The notes beneath the pieces were generated by a model, which did no database searches, was not told the origin of the DNA, and worked only from the letters and a program-made list of their open reading frames with translations. Positions 16,584-24,555 of a stretch of 64,000 bases of DNA are shown here, piece after piece. Location: NCBI RefSeq assembly GCF_014651055.1, contig NZ_BMWD01000002.1:162706-226705 (forward strand), read 5' to 3'. The first letter of the stretch is position 1, and each line of letters opens with the position of its first letter. Source of the DNA: Streptomyces fructofermentans. Its GTDB lineage: Bacteria; Actinomycetota; Actinomycetes; Streptomycetales; Streptomycetaceae. Position numbers and translations under genes: made by a program.

Positions 16584-17774
16584 ATGACCGTCGCGGACAG
16601 CGGCCCCCTGATGACGCTCACCTGGACCGACCACGTGACCGGTCGGCAGGGCCACCTGGTCGTGGACCGGCTGGTGCGCGGCGTCTGCAGCGGCGGGCTG
16701 CGGATGCGGGCGGGCTGCACGCTGGAGGAGGTGGCCGGCCTCGCCCGCGGCATGACCATGAAGGAGGCCCTGCACTACAACCCCGAGGGCAGGTACGTCC
16801 CGCTCGGCGGCGCCAAGGGCGGCATCGACTGCGATCCGCGCTCCCCGGAGGCGTACGGCCTGCTCGTCCGCTTCCTGCGCGCCGTACGCCCCTATGTCGA
16901 GAGCTCCTGGACCACCGGGGAGGACCTCGGCCTCACCCAGGACCTCGTCGACCGGGCGGCGGCCGAGGCGGGGCTCGTCTCCTCGATCCAGGCGGTGTAC
17001 CCGCTGCTCGACGACGAGGCCGAGGCCAGGCGGCGGCTGGCCGAGGCGTTCGCGGTCGAGGTGGACGGCATCGGCCTGGACGAACTGGTCGGCGGCTGCG
17101 GAGTGGCCGAGTCGGTGCTCGCGACGCTGGACCGGGCGGGCGTGGCGCACACGGGGACGCGGGTCGCCCTCCAGGGACTGGGCACCATGGGCGGCGCCAC
17201 GGCCCGCTTCCTGGCCCGCGCCGGGCTGCGCGTCGTGGCCGTCGCCGACGTGAAGGGCACCATCGCCAACCCGGAGGGCCTGGACGTCGACGCCCTGCTC
17301 GCGGCGCGGGACGCGTACGGGACGGTCGACCGCGGGGTGCTGCGGCCCGCGGACCGGGAGCTGCCGGGCGACGCCTGGCTGACCGCGGACGCCGAGGTGC
17401 TGGTCCCGGCGGCGGTCTCGTACACGATCGACACCGCCAACCAGGCGCGGATCACCGCACGTTGGATCGTCGAGGCCGCCAACATGCCGGTTCTGCCCGA
17501 GGCGGAGGCGCTGCTCGCCGCGCGGGGGGTCACCGTGCTGCCGGACGTGGTGGTCAACTCGGGGACCAACGCCTGGTGGTGGTGGACCCTGTTCGGGGAC
17601 ATCGGGGCCGACGCGGAGGAGGCGTTCGCGTACACGAGACGCGCGATGCGCGACCTGATCGGACGGACTCTGGCCCGCGCGGACGCGGACGGGACGACGC
17701 CGCGGGCGGCGGCGCACGCGATCGTCGCGGATCTGCTGCCGGTGATCACCGAGCGGTTCGGCCAGTACCGGTGA
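16584..17774 (+). CDS. Glu/Leu/Phe/Val dehydrogenase family protein
   Basis: A 396-aa amino-acid dehydrogenase of the GDH-like superfamily. The dimerisation/substrate domain has GGLRMRAGCTLEEVAGLARG and the catalytic-lysine motif PLGGAKGGIDCDP; the NAD-binding Rossmann domain has ALQGLGTMGGATARFLARAG, then VEAANMPVLPEAEALL and VNSGTNAWWWW. It interconverts an L-amino acid and its 2-oxo acid with ammonia; sequence alone does not fix specificity, and it differs clearly from the shorter valine dehydrogenase known from Streptomyces. The ATG follows a gaggag site by five bases. A strong promoter with a dyad lies 140 bases upstream. Confidence 0.85.
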   Translation: MTVADSGPLMTLTWTDHVTGRQGHLVVDRLVRGVCSGGLRMRAGCTLEEVAGLARGMTMKEALHYNPEGRYVPLGGAKGGIDCDPRSPEAYGLLVRFLRAVRPYVESSWTTGEDLGLTQDLVDRAAAEAGLVSSIQAVYPLLDDEAEARRRLAEAFAVEVDGIGLDELVGGCGVAESVLATLDRAGVAHTGTRVALQGLGTMGGATARFLARAGLRVVAVADVKGTIANPEGLDVDALLAARDAYGTVDRGVLRPADRELPGDAWLTADAEVLVPAAVSYTIDTANQARITARWIVEAANMPVLPEAEALLAARGVTVLPDVVVNSGTNAWWWWTLFGDIGADAEEAFAYTRRAMRDLIGRTLARADADGTTPRAAAHAIVADLLPVITERFGQYR

Positions 17775-17842
17775 CCGCGGGCGGATGGCGGGTAAGCGTC
17801 CCTCGGCCGACACCGTGCGCGCCGACCCCATAGGGTTGTCCG

Positions 17843-18463
17843 GTGGCGAGAGTGCGGTTGAGCGTGGCGGAACGGCGCGAGGATTTGCTCCGGGCCGCGA
17901 TCCAGCAGATCCAGGAACGCGGTGTGGCGGCGGTGCGGATCTCCGACGTGGCGGCCACGCTCGGGGTGAGCAACGCCCTGGTGCTCTACCACTTCTCCAC
18001 GAAGGAGAAGCTGGTCGCCGCGGCCTTCACCTACGCGGCCGAGGACGACCTCGCACATCTGCGCAAGCTCCTCGGCCGCCGCACGACGGCGCTGCGCCGG
18101 CTGCGCGCGGCGGTCCGGTGGTACGCGCCGACCGGCCAGGCCAAGGGATGGCGGCTCTGGATCGAGGGCTGGGCGGTGGCGCTGCGTGAGCCCGCGCTGC
18201 GGGACGTGACCGGAGACCTCGACCGGCGGTGGAAGGCCGCCATCGCCGAGGTCGTCGCGGAGGGCGTGGCGGCGGGCGAGTTCAGTTGCGCGGACCCCGC
18301 GGGCGCCGCGCTGCGCCTCACGGCGCTGCTGGACGGGCTCGCCGTGCAGATGACCGCGTACCCCGGCGCGGTGTCGCGGGCGCGGACCCAGGAGTGGGTG
18401 GACGACGCTCTGGCCCGTGAACTCGGCCTGGCACGCGAGGCGTTGACGTCACAGGGCGACTGA
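17843..18463 (+). CDS. TetR family transcriptional regulator
   Basis: A 206-aa TetR-type regulator. The N-terminal HTH is ERREDLLRAAIQQIQERGVA followed by ISDVAATLGVSNALVLYHFS and TKEKL; the C-terminal helical ligand domain (WYAPTGQAKGWRLWIEGWAV) is of the BetI-like class. GTG at 17843 has no ribosome site, but a tagggt -10-like box lies seven bases upstream, so a leaderless transcript is likely. It follows the dehydrogenase by 68 bases on the same strand and may regulate it. Confidence 0.88.
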   Translation: MARVRLSVAERREDLLRAAIQQIQERGVAAVRISDVAATLGVSNALVLYHFSTKEKLVAAAFTYAAEDDLAHLRKLLGRRTTALRRLRAAVRWYAPTGQAKGWRLWIEGWAVALREPALRDVTGDLDRRWKAAIAEVVAEGVAAGEFSCADPAGAALRLTALLDGLAVQMTAYPGAVSRARTQEWVDDALARELGLAREALTSQGD

Positions 18464-18560
18464 GGCACTTCTCGCGCGCCCGCTCGGGCGTGCGGGAACC
18501 CCCGGCGGCGAAAGCCACCTCCCGCCCGGTCCCAGCCAGTCCCGCCCGGTCGGCGGGACG

Positions 18561-18586
18561 GCTCCGGGCCCGCCCGGGCCCGGAGC
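18561..18586. terminator. bidirectional hairpin between convergent genes
   Basis: A 12-bp palindromic stem gctccgggcccg / cgggcccggagc with a two-base centre. It lies in the 190-bp gap between the convergent TetR and SGNH genes and could stop transcription from both sides. Confidence 0.6.
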
Positions 18587-18653
18587 CCAGGGCTGCGGGA
18601 ACCCCGTCGCTCCGGACCCGGCACGCGAGCGTCGGACCGCGCGGCGGCCGGTG

Positions 18654-19472
18654 TCAGGCGACCGCCTCGATGCGCATCTTGATGTCGTAGGGCGACAGGC
18701 TCCCCTTCGCGACCACCCGGTCCCCGGAGGACTCGCCGCGCAGGCGCCGCCCGATCCACGGCACCAGGTACTCGCGCGCCCACTGGATGTTGTCCCTGCG
18801 CATCTCCAGGGTGCCGCGCGGCGGCAGCGGCGGCCAGGGCTGGTCCGGGTCGGCGGGCACCTCCAGTCCGAGGACCTGGCCCGCCCGCAGGGCGACCCTG
18901 GTGTGCCCCTCGGGCGAGAGGTGCAGCCGGTCGCCGTCCCAGGCCCGCCGGTCCTGGATGGTCTTGAGGGACCACAGGTCGAGCACGGGACAGCCGTAGC
19001 GGTCCGCGATGGCCCGTACATGCAGGTTGTACGTGGCGATCTTGCCCCGCAGGTGCTTGAGCACGGGGACGTCACGGGTGTCGAACCCGGTCGTCACGAG
19101 CACGGTGCCGACCGACGACGTGAGGTCCAGCACGGCGCGCTCGAAGCGCTCCGCCACCTCGTCGGGGTCGGTGCCCGGCCGGATGATGTCGTTGCCGCCC
19201 GCGCAGAAGGAGACCATGTCGGGCGCGAGGTCCTTGGCCCGGCTGACCTGGTCCTCGACGATCTGGTCGAGCAGCTTTCCGCGTACGGCGAGGTTGGTGT
19301 AGTCGAAGCCGCCCTCGGGCCGCCGGTCGGCGAGGAGCACCGCGAACCGGTCGGCCCAGCCGACGAAGGCCCCGTCCGGGCCGGGGTCGCCGACGCCCTC
19401 GGTGAAGCTATCCCCCACCGCCACGTACGACCCGATCACTGATCTGATGTCATTCTTCGAATCGTCTGCCAC
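18654..19472 (-). CDS. SGNH/GDSL-family hydrolase
   Basis: A 272-aa serine esterase/lipase-type hydrolase. Block I is YVAVGDSFTEGVGD (nucleophile serine), the glycine of block II lies in NLAVRGKLLDQI, block III is FCAGGNDIIRP and block V is DRLHLSPEGH with the catalytic Asp-x-x-His. No signal peptide is visible, so it is probably cytoplasmic, unlike many secreted Streptomyces GDSL esterases. The start is GTG at 19472; a gaaggtga site lies 15 bases upstream. Its substrate is unknown. Confidence 0.88.
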   Translation of the reverse strand: MADDSKNDIRSVIGSYVAVGDSFTEGVGDPGPDGAFVGWADRFAVLLADRRPEGGFDYTNLAVRGKLLDQIVEDQVSRAKDLAPDMVSFCAGGNDIIRPGTDPDEVAERFERAVLDLTSSVGTVLVTTGFDTRDVPVLKHLRGKIATYNLHVRAIADRYGCPVLDLWSLKTIQDRRAWDGDRLHLSPEGHTRVALRAGQVLGLEVPADPDQPWPPLPPRGTLEMRRDNIQWAREYLVPWIGRRLRGESSGDRVVAKGSLSPYDIKMRIEAVA

Positions 19473-19535
19473 ATCGGCCCATGATTCACCTTCGGGTGTG
19501 AGCTACGCGACCGTAGGAAGGGGTTGACGGGCGGT

Positions 19536-19565
19536 GACATAGGCCACTCGTCAAGGATTGGTCAA
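19536..19565 (-). promoter_or_regulatory. candidate promoter of SGNH hydrolase gene
   Basis: On the minus strand TTGACC (19560-19565) and TATGTC (19536-19541) are separated by 18 bp, 64 bases before the GTG start. The -35 fits well and the -10 only partly. Confidence 0.4.
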
Positions 19566-19754
19566 CCCGGAATAAGCCATCGTCCGCCATCGCCCGCCGG
19601 TGCAAGCCCAGTTCAGGCACCGGAGGGCGGGCGCACCGGCAACTCCGCCCCGCGGGAGTGCCATCGGGGCCGCGCGTCCGCATGGCGAGACGCGTCCGGA
19701 GGTCGCCCCGGGCGGCCGACCGCCCGCCCGCGGCCTCGGGCGCCCGCCCCGGGG

Positions 19755-19803
19755 CACGCCGAAGGCCGGGCCCCGGGGGTCGTGGGGTCCGGCCTTCGGC
19801 GTG
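19755..19803 (-). terminator. terminator of LysM/M23 peptidase gene
   Basis: A 15-bp perfect stem (cacgccgaaggccgg, 19755-19769, with 19789-19803) extended inward by a gcccc/ggggt pairing, 41 bases past the stop of the peptidase gene. Confidence 0.85.
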
Positions 19804-19843
19804 GAACGGGTGGCGATGTGAGCGCCGGTGGTCGGGCCGCGGG

Positions 19844-20800
19844 TCAGACGGAGACGCCCTTGCCGCGCAGGTAGGCGAGCGGGTCCACGTCCGAGCCGTA
19901 GTCCGGCGTGGTGCGGATCTCGAAGTGCAGGTGCGGTCCGGTGACGTTGCCCGTCGCTCCGGAGAGGCCGACCTGCTGCCCGCCGGTCACGGCCTGGCCG
20001 GCCGAGACGGAAAGGGACGAGAGGTGGGCGTACTGGGCGTAGTGGCCGTCGGCGAGCCGGATGACGACCTGGTTGCCGTACGCGCCGCCCCAGCCGGCGG
20101 AGACGACGGTGCCCGCGCCGACGGCCTTGAGCGAGGTGCCGGTCGGGACCACGAAGTCGACACCGGTGTGGTAGCCGCTGGACCACATGCTGCCCGACAT
20201 CTTGTACGGGGTGCCGACCGTGGAGGTCCCGACGGGCAGCGAGAAGCCGCCGGCCGTGGCGGTCTGCGCGGTCTCGGCCGGAGCGGAGGTGTCGGCCGCC
20301 CGGGTGACCGCGGTGGTGCCGGCGGCCTTCTTGGCGGAGGGCTTCTCGGCGGAGGACTTCTTCGCCGACGACTGACCGGCCCGGTCGGCCGCGGTGTCCG
20401 GGCCGGGGGCCGCGGCCTTGGCGCCGATCGTGAGCTTCAGGCCCGGGTGGATGAGCGACGGGTCGGCGCCGATCGCCTTCCGGTTGTCCTGGTAGAGCTT
20501 CTTCCAGCCGCCGCTGACGTCCTGCGTCTCGGCGATCTTCGAGAGGTAGTCGCCCGACCGCACGGAGTACGTCCTGGTCGCGGTCTTCTTCTCGGCGGCG
20601 GCCGGCGCCGATTCGGCGGCCTTCGTCACGGAGTTGGAGACGCTCGCGACGGACGCGGGGGCGGTCTGCGGGGCTGCGGCGTGCGCTCCGGTCGCGCCGA
20701 GCAGCGGCAGCGCGAGTGCGGCGCCACCGGTTCCGGCGACGGCGATGGAGCGGGTGAAACGCACGGACTTGGGACGGCGGTGCTTACCCTTCGCGGGCAT
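19844..20800 (-). CDS. secreted LysM-M23 peptidoglycan endopeptidase
   Basis: A 318-aa exported cell-wall hydrolase. Residues 1-42 are a signal peptide with a basic start (MPAKGKHRRPKSVRFTRS) and a cut near AHA-AAP. A LysM domain at about 76-126 (TYSVRSGDYLSKIAETQDVS, then PGLKLTI) binds glycan. An Ala/Lys/Ser linker leads to an M23 lysostaphin-like domain with zinc ligands in YHTGVDFVVP and the HLHFEIR motif. It cleaves peptide cross-links during growth or spore resuscitation. The ATG at 20800 follows an agga site. A ydaO-type riboswitch precedes it. Confidence 0.93.
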   Translation of the reverse strand: MPAKGKHRRPKSVRFTRSIAVAGTGGAALALPLLGATGAHAAAPQTAPASVASVSNSVTKAAESAPAAAEKKTATRTYSVRSGDYLSKIAETQDVSGGWKKLYQDNRKAIGADPSLIHPGLKLTIGAKAAAPGPDTAADRAGQSSAKKSSAEKPSAKKAAGTTAVTRAADTSAPAETAQTATAGGFSLPVGTSTVGTPYKMSGSMWSSGYHTGVDFVVPTGTSLKAVGAGTVVSAGWGGAYGNQVVIRLADGHYAQYAHLSSLSVSAGQAVTGGQQVGLSGATGNVTGPHLHFEIRTTPDYGSDVDPLAYLRGKGVSV

Positions 20801-20814
20801 GGCGAATTCCTCTC

Positions 20815-20990
20815 CGGCGCCTGCGAGGTGAGCTGTCGGGTGCGAGCTGGAGATGCCCGGCCGTGCTTGCGCACGACTTAACCCCTAGCCGTTCCGGAGA
20901 CCGGAACAGGCGTCGTACCTGTGGGTCCCCCGCTCCTGCCACATACGGGTGAGTGCGGATTCCGGGCGGCGGCAGGATTGGGCGTCCGTC
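20815..20990 (-). promoter_or_regulatory. c-di-AMP riboswitch (ydaO-yuaA type)
   Basis: The minus-strand leader of the M23 peptidase gene contains the hallmark blocks of the ydaO class in order: aatcctgcc, then gcaggagcgggggaccca, a variable hairpin, ggggttaa, and near the 3' end cccgacagctcacctcgca followed by ggcg, about 15-25 bases before the ribosome site. In Streptomyces such riboswitches sit before resuscitation-promoting and LysM/M23 cell-wall hydrolase genes and turn them off when c-di-AMP binds. Outer boundaries are approximate. Confidence 0.85.
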
Positions 20991-21140
20991 CGGATTGGTG
21001 GCGAACGTAAGCGACCTGAAGAGGCGGGGACAAGCTCCAGGGTTTCCTGTGTGTCCCGTTCTCTTGATCCCTGACCGAATTGACGGTCACCCTGCGTGAG
21101 TTCCGCACCCTCCGGCGCCGTCAAAGCCCAGAGAACCGAC

Positions 21141-21239
21141 GTGAATTACGTGAGCATGGCGACAGCGGACCGTCACGGATATGACGCTGCTCACGGAGCC
21201 CCACCCCAGGAGCCCCCATTCCAGGGCGAGTTGGAATGA
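21141..21239 (+). CDS. possible 32-aa small ORF
   Basis: GTG at 21141 opens 32 codons ending at TGA 21237-21239, reading MNYVSMATADRHGYD at the N-terminus and ending PPFQGELE. It sits in the otherwise empty gap between the riboswitch (minus strand) and the alpha-galactosidase 3' end. Codon use is not strongly GC-biased at third positions and no ribosome site is present. I do not recognise it; a gene remnant or chance frame is as likely as a real peptide. Confidence 0.2.
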   Translation: MNYVSMATADRHGYDAAHGAPPQEPPFQGELE

Positions 21240-21262
21240 GAGCTCCATTACGGACAGATCGG

Positions 21263-23344
21263 TCAGATGCGACGCAGCCGCAGAACTGCGGCATCGAGGT
21301 CACCCTTGAGCCCGGTGGGCATCCCGTGGTGCAACAGCACCGAGCCCCGGTGCACTTCGCCCGTTTCGCGGCATTCGTACACCGCGTCCGCGTCGAGCCC
21401 CCGCAGCCTCAGCGGGGCGAGCGGCTCGCCGTAGCTCTGCGCCTGGAGCCAGGCGAGGACGACGACCTCGCCGCCCCGGACGTACTGGACGGCGCTCAGG
21501 CCGCCTTCGGGGGCCCGCAGCCGGTACAGGTCGCCGCCCTGCACGACCGGCCGAATGTCCTTGTAGAGCTCCACCCAGGTCCGCGCCTCCGCCAGCTCCT
21601 CGTCCGTCCACCGGGTGAGGTCGCCGCCCACGCCCAGCACCCCCGCCATGGCGCTCACGAAGCGGAAGCGCAGGGAGCTGACCCGCCCGTTGAGCTGCAC
21701 GTTCGGGCTGTCGGTGACCCAGGCGGCCATGGCGCGCGCGGGATGCACCTGGGTGAAGCCGTGCTGGATGGCGAGCCGGTCCAGCGGGTCCGTGTTGTCG
21801 GAGGTCCACACCTGGTCCGTGCGGGCCATGATCCCGAGGTCGATACGCCCCCCGCCGCCCGAGCAGGACTCGAAGGCGACACCCGGGTGGGCGGCCCGCA
21901 GCCGGTCGAACAGGGCGTACACGGCGCGCACATGATCCACCCACAGGCGTTGCGGGTAGGCCTCTCCCGGCCATCCCGCGTCGGTGAAGCAGCGGTTGAA
22001 GTCCCACTTCACGTAGTCGATCGGCGCACTGGAGAGCAGCGTGTCGAGCTGTTCCCAGAGGTACTCCTGGACATCCTCGCGGGCGAGGTTCAGTACGAGC
22101 TGATTGCGAAGTTCCGTCCGCTTTCGACCTACTTGCGACTGCACCCAGTCGGGGTGCGCGCGGTACAGCTCGCTGTCCGGATTGACCATTTCGGGCTCGA
22201 CCCAGATGCCGAACCGCATCCCGAGGCCGCGCACCTCGTCGGCCAGCGGCCGGAGGCCGCCGGGGAAGCGCTCCGGGTTGGGAGTCCAGTCGCCGAGCCC
22301 GGCGCGGTCGCTGGTGCGCGCCCCGAACCAGCCGTCGTCGACGACGAACAGTTCGACACCCATGTCCGCGGCCCGCCGGGCGAGTGCGAGCTGCTGCTCC
22401 TCGGAGATGTCGAACTCGGTGGCCTCCCACGAGTTGTAGAGCACCGGACGGTCCAGTCCCGCGTCCGGGATCACGTACATACGCTGGTACGCGTGCCAGG
22501 CGCGACTCGCCCCGCCGAAGCCCCCGTCGCTCCACAGCCCCGCGAAGACGGGCGTGACGAAGCTCTCGCCCGGTTCGAGGCGGACCAGCCCCGAATCGTC
22601 GTACCCGGCGCCGCCGGTGATCTGCACGCGCGCGTCCGGAAGCTGCGCGACGGAGATCCGCCACGACCCGGACCACGCGAGGGCGCAGCCGTAGACCTCC
22701 CCGCGCTCCTCGGTCGCCGTGCCCTGCTCGTCCAGCGCGACCCACGGCAGGTGCTGGTGCCCGGTGTGGCCGCGCCTGCTGCCGATGACCTTCTCGCCGT
22801 AGGTGAGGTCGGAGCGCACGAGCCGGGACTCGGCCGCCCACCGCCCGTGCAGTTGGGAGAGCCGCCAGCCGTCGCGGTGGGGCAGCGTCCAGGTCGCGGA
22901 GTCCGCGCGCAGCACCTCCAGGGCGGGCCCCTCGTTGGCGAGGGTCACCCACCGCTCCACGACGTCGGTGCCGGCCCGCATCCGGTAGTGCAGCGTGATG
23001 CCGAGTCCGGAGTCGCGGAACCGCAGCCGCAGCTCGTCGCCGTCGGTCTCGTGGCCCTCGAACCGCCACTCGGTGCCGCGCCGCTCCTCCGTGCGCACGG
23101 AGAGCGCCGGGCGCGCGAACCGGGCGCCGCCCTCGACCGGGTACTCCTCGTGCCCGTCGACGGGAGCCTCGAAGGGCCAGTAGCCGGGTCCGGGGCGTGC
23201 GGCCAGCGCCTCGGCGTCGGCCCGCGCGATCCTGGGGCCCCAGTGCAGGTGCAGGAGCTCGTCGTCCTCACCGAGCCGCAGGGCATAGCTGCTCGCCGGG
23301 CCCGAGAGAAGCCACGTGCGGCCGTCTTCGCCGATCTCCACCAT
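21263..23344 (-). CDS. alpha-galactosidase, GH36 family
   Basis: A 693-aa glycoside hydrolase of clan GH-D. An N-terminal beta-sandwich precedes a TIM barrel, with motifs FVVDDGWFGAR, GIWVEPEMVNPDS and the nucleophile Asp448 in YVKWDFNR; the likely acid/base is Asp516 in SDNTDP. SCSGGGGRIDLG is the family's substrate-binding loop. It should release alpha-1,6-linked galactose from melibiose/raffinose-type sugars. No signal peptide, so it acts intracellularly on imported oligosaccharides. The ATG at 23344 follows gagg by five bases. The gene stands alone; no sugar ABC transporter is adjacent. Confidence 0.93.
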   Translation of the reverse strand: MVEIGEDGRTWLLSGPASSYALRLGEDDELLHLHWGPRIARADAEALAARPGPGYWPFEAPVDGHEEYPVEGGARFARPALSVRTEERRGTEWRFEGHETDGDELRLRFRDSGLGITLHYRMRAGTDVVERWVTLANEGPALEVLRADSATWTLPHRDGWRLSQLHGRWAAESRLVRSDLTYGEKVIGSRRGHTGHQHLPWVALDEQGTATEERGEVYGCALAWSGSWRISVAQLPDARVQITGGAGYDDSGLVRLEPGESFVTPVFAGLWSDGGFGGASRAWHAYQRMYVIPDAGLDRPVLYNSWEATEFDISEEQQLALARRAADMGVELFVVDDGWFGARTSDRAGLGDWTPNPERFPGGLRPLADEVRGLGMRFGIWVEPEMVNPDSELYRAHPDWVQSQVGRKRTELRNQLVLNLAREDVQEYLWEQLDTLLSSAPIDYVKWDFNRCFTDAGWPGEAYPQRLWVDHVRAVYALFDRLRAAHPGVAFESCSGGGGRIDLGIMARTDQVWTSDNTDPLDRLAIQHGFTQVHPARAMAAWVTDSPNVQLNGRVSSLRFRFVSAMAGVLGVGGDLTRWTDEELAEARTWVELYKDIRPVVQGGDLYRLRAPEGGLSAVQYVRGGEVVVLAWLQAQSYGEPLAPLRLRGLDADAVYECRETGEVHRGSVLLHHGMPTGLKGDLDAAVLRLRRI

Positions 23345-23354
23345 CAAACCCTCA

Positions 23355-23385
23355 CAAATACGAACAGGGACGCTCAAGTACAAAC
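23355..23385 (-). promoter_or_regulatory. direct-repeat operator upstream of alpha-galactosidase
   Basis: caaatacgaac (23355-23365) and caagtacaaac (23375-23385) match at 9 of 11 positions and are 20 bp apart, on the same face of the helix. They end 11 bases before the ATG, overlapping the ribosome site region. Direct repeats of this spacing suit a DeoR- or AraC-type regulator; none is encoded next to the gene. Confidence 0.45.
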
Positions 23386-23515
23386 ATCATCATCCCTACG
23401 AAGAGGCTCCCGGGCAACGCCTGTGGACAACTCCTTGGCCTACGAACCGATGTCGTATCGTCGGGAGCGCACCTCGCCGACGAGCCGCGTCGGCAGCCGA
23501 AGGGGAGGAGCCCCC

Positions 23516-24313
23516 GTGACGCAGCAGGTTCCGTCGACCGAGCCCGAGCTGGCCGGAGTGCGCAATTTCCGCGATGTGGGCGGACTCCCGACGGTGGACG
23601 GCCGACGCGTCGCGTACGGGCGCCTGTTCCGCAGCGGACACCTCGCCCACGCCACGGCGGAGGACACCGAGTTCCTCGCCTCACTGGGCCTGCACACGGT
23701 CTTCGACTTCCGCAACGCCGCCGACCGGAAGCTGGAGGGCCCCGACGTCGAGCTGCCCGGCGTGCGGAACGTGAACCTGCCGCTGAGCGACCCGGCCGAC
23801 GGCGCCGAGTTCTGGAGGCTCGTGCGCGACGGCGACCTCGTCCAGCTGCGGCAGCTCCTCTCGGACGGCCGCGCGGCGAACCGCATGATCACCTCGTACC
23901 GCACGATCATCACGGAGCGCACGGCCGAGCACCGCGAGGTGCTGCGCGCGCTGGCCGACGACAGCGCCCCGGCCCTGATGCACTGCGCGGCGGGCAAGGA
24001 CCGCGCGGGACTGTCCATCGCCGTGACGCTCCTCGCGCTGGGCGTCGAGCGCGAGGCGATCATCGCGGACTACCTGGAGTCGAACGCGACGCACCGCCGC
24101 TACAAGGTCCACCGCAGCAGCTCCGCCGCCTCGGCGTACTCGCCGGAGGTGATGGAGCTGCTCAGCCCCCTCTTCGACGCCCGCGCCGAGTATCTGGCGG
24201 CCGCCTTCGAGACGATCGAGGAGACCTGGGGCGGGGTCGACGCGTATCTGGAGCAGGGCCTCGGCGTCGACGCGGCGACGCGGGAGCGGCTGCGGGATCG
24301 CTTCCTGGACTGA
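23516..24313 (+). CDS. tyrosine-protein phosphatase (MptpB-like)
   Basis: A 265-aa phosphatase of the Y_phosphatase3 group. The signature HCAAGKDRAG holds the catalytic Cys157 and Arg163, and the N-terminal NFRDVGGLPTVDGRRVAYGR plus LFRSGHL motif is typical of these enzymes, which include mycobacterial MptpB with activity on phosphotyrosine and sometimes phosphoinositides. The start is GTG at 23516, five bases after a ggggaggag site. It is divergent from the GH36 gene and convergent with the DUF6126 gene. Confidence 0.9.
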   Translation: MTQQVPSTEPELAGVRNFRDVGGLPTVDGRRVAYGRLFRSGHLAHATAEDTEFLASLGLHTVFDFRNAADRKLEGPDVELPGVRNVNLPLSDPADGAEFWRLVRDGDLVQLRQLLSDGRAANRMITSYRTIITERTAEHREVLRALADDSAPALMHCAAGKDRAGLSIAVTLLALGVEREAIIADYLESNATHRRYKVHRSSSAASAYSPEVMELLSPLFDARAEYLAAAFETIEETWGGVDAYLEQGLGVDAATRERLRDRFLD

Positions 24314-24429
24314 GGGCCCGGGCCCGACGACCGAGGGCCCGGCCCGACTCCCCCTCCCCGTGGCCCTCTCACCGTGGCCCTCTCGCCCGGACGGGGGTCG
24401 CCTGGTGGCGCTCCCCTCCGGGCCCCGGC

Positions 24430-24555
24430 TCACTGCCCCTGGGCGCCGAGCGAGAACAGCAGGTAGACGAACGCGGCGAAGACGTGCCCGACCGCCACGT
24501 AGATGATGAGACGGACCCACAGGGCGCGGGGGAACTTCTCTTCCATGTCCTTCAT
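24430..24555 (-). CDS. DUF6126 small membrane protein
   Basis: A 41-aa protein with a charged start MKDMEEKFPRALWVR and one hydrophobic helix (LIIYVAVGHVFAAFVYLLFS). This matches the DUF6126 family of small actinobacterial membrane proteins found beside XRE-cupin regulators. Its ATG at 24555 overlaps the stop of the XRE-cupin gene by ATGA, and an aggag site lies eight bases upstream, so both are made together. Role unknown; it may modulate a membrane complex or the fate of the regulator's ligand. Confidence 0.8.
   Translation of the reverse strand: MKDMEEKFPRALWVRLIIYVAVGHVFAAFVYLLFSLGAQGQ

Noticed and set aside
24314-24429. Imperfect tandem cgtggccctctc repeats between convergent genes
   Set aside because: Only two short copies; best read as part of a terminator region.
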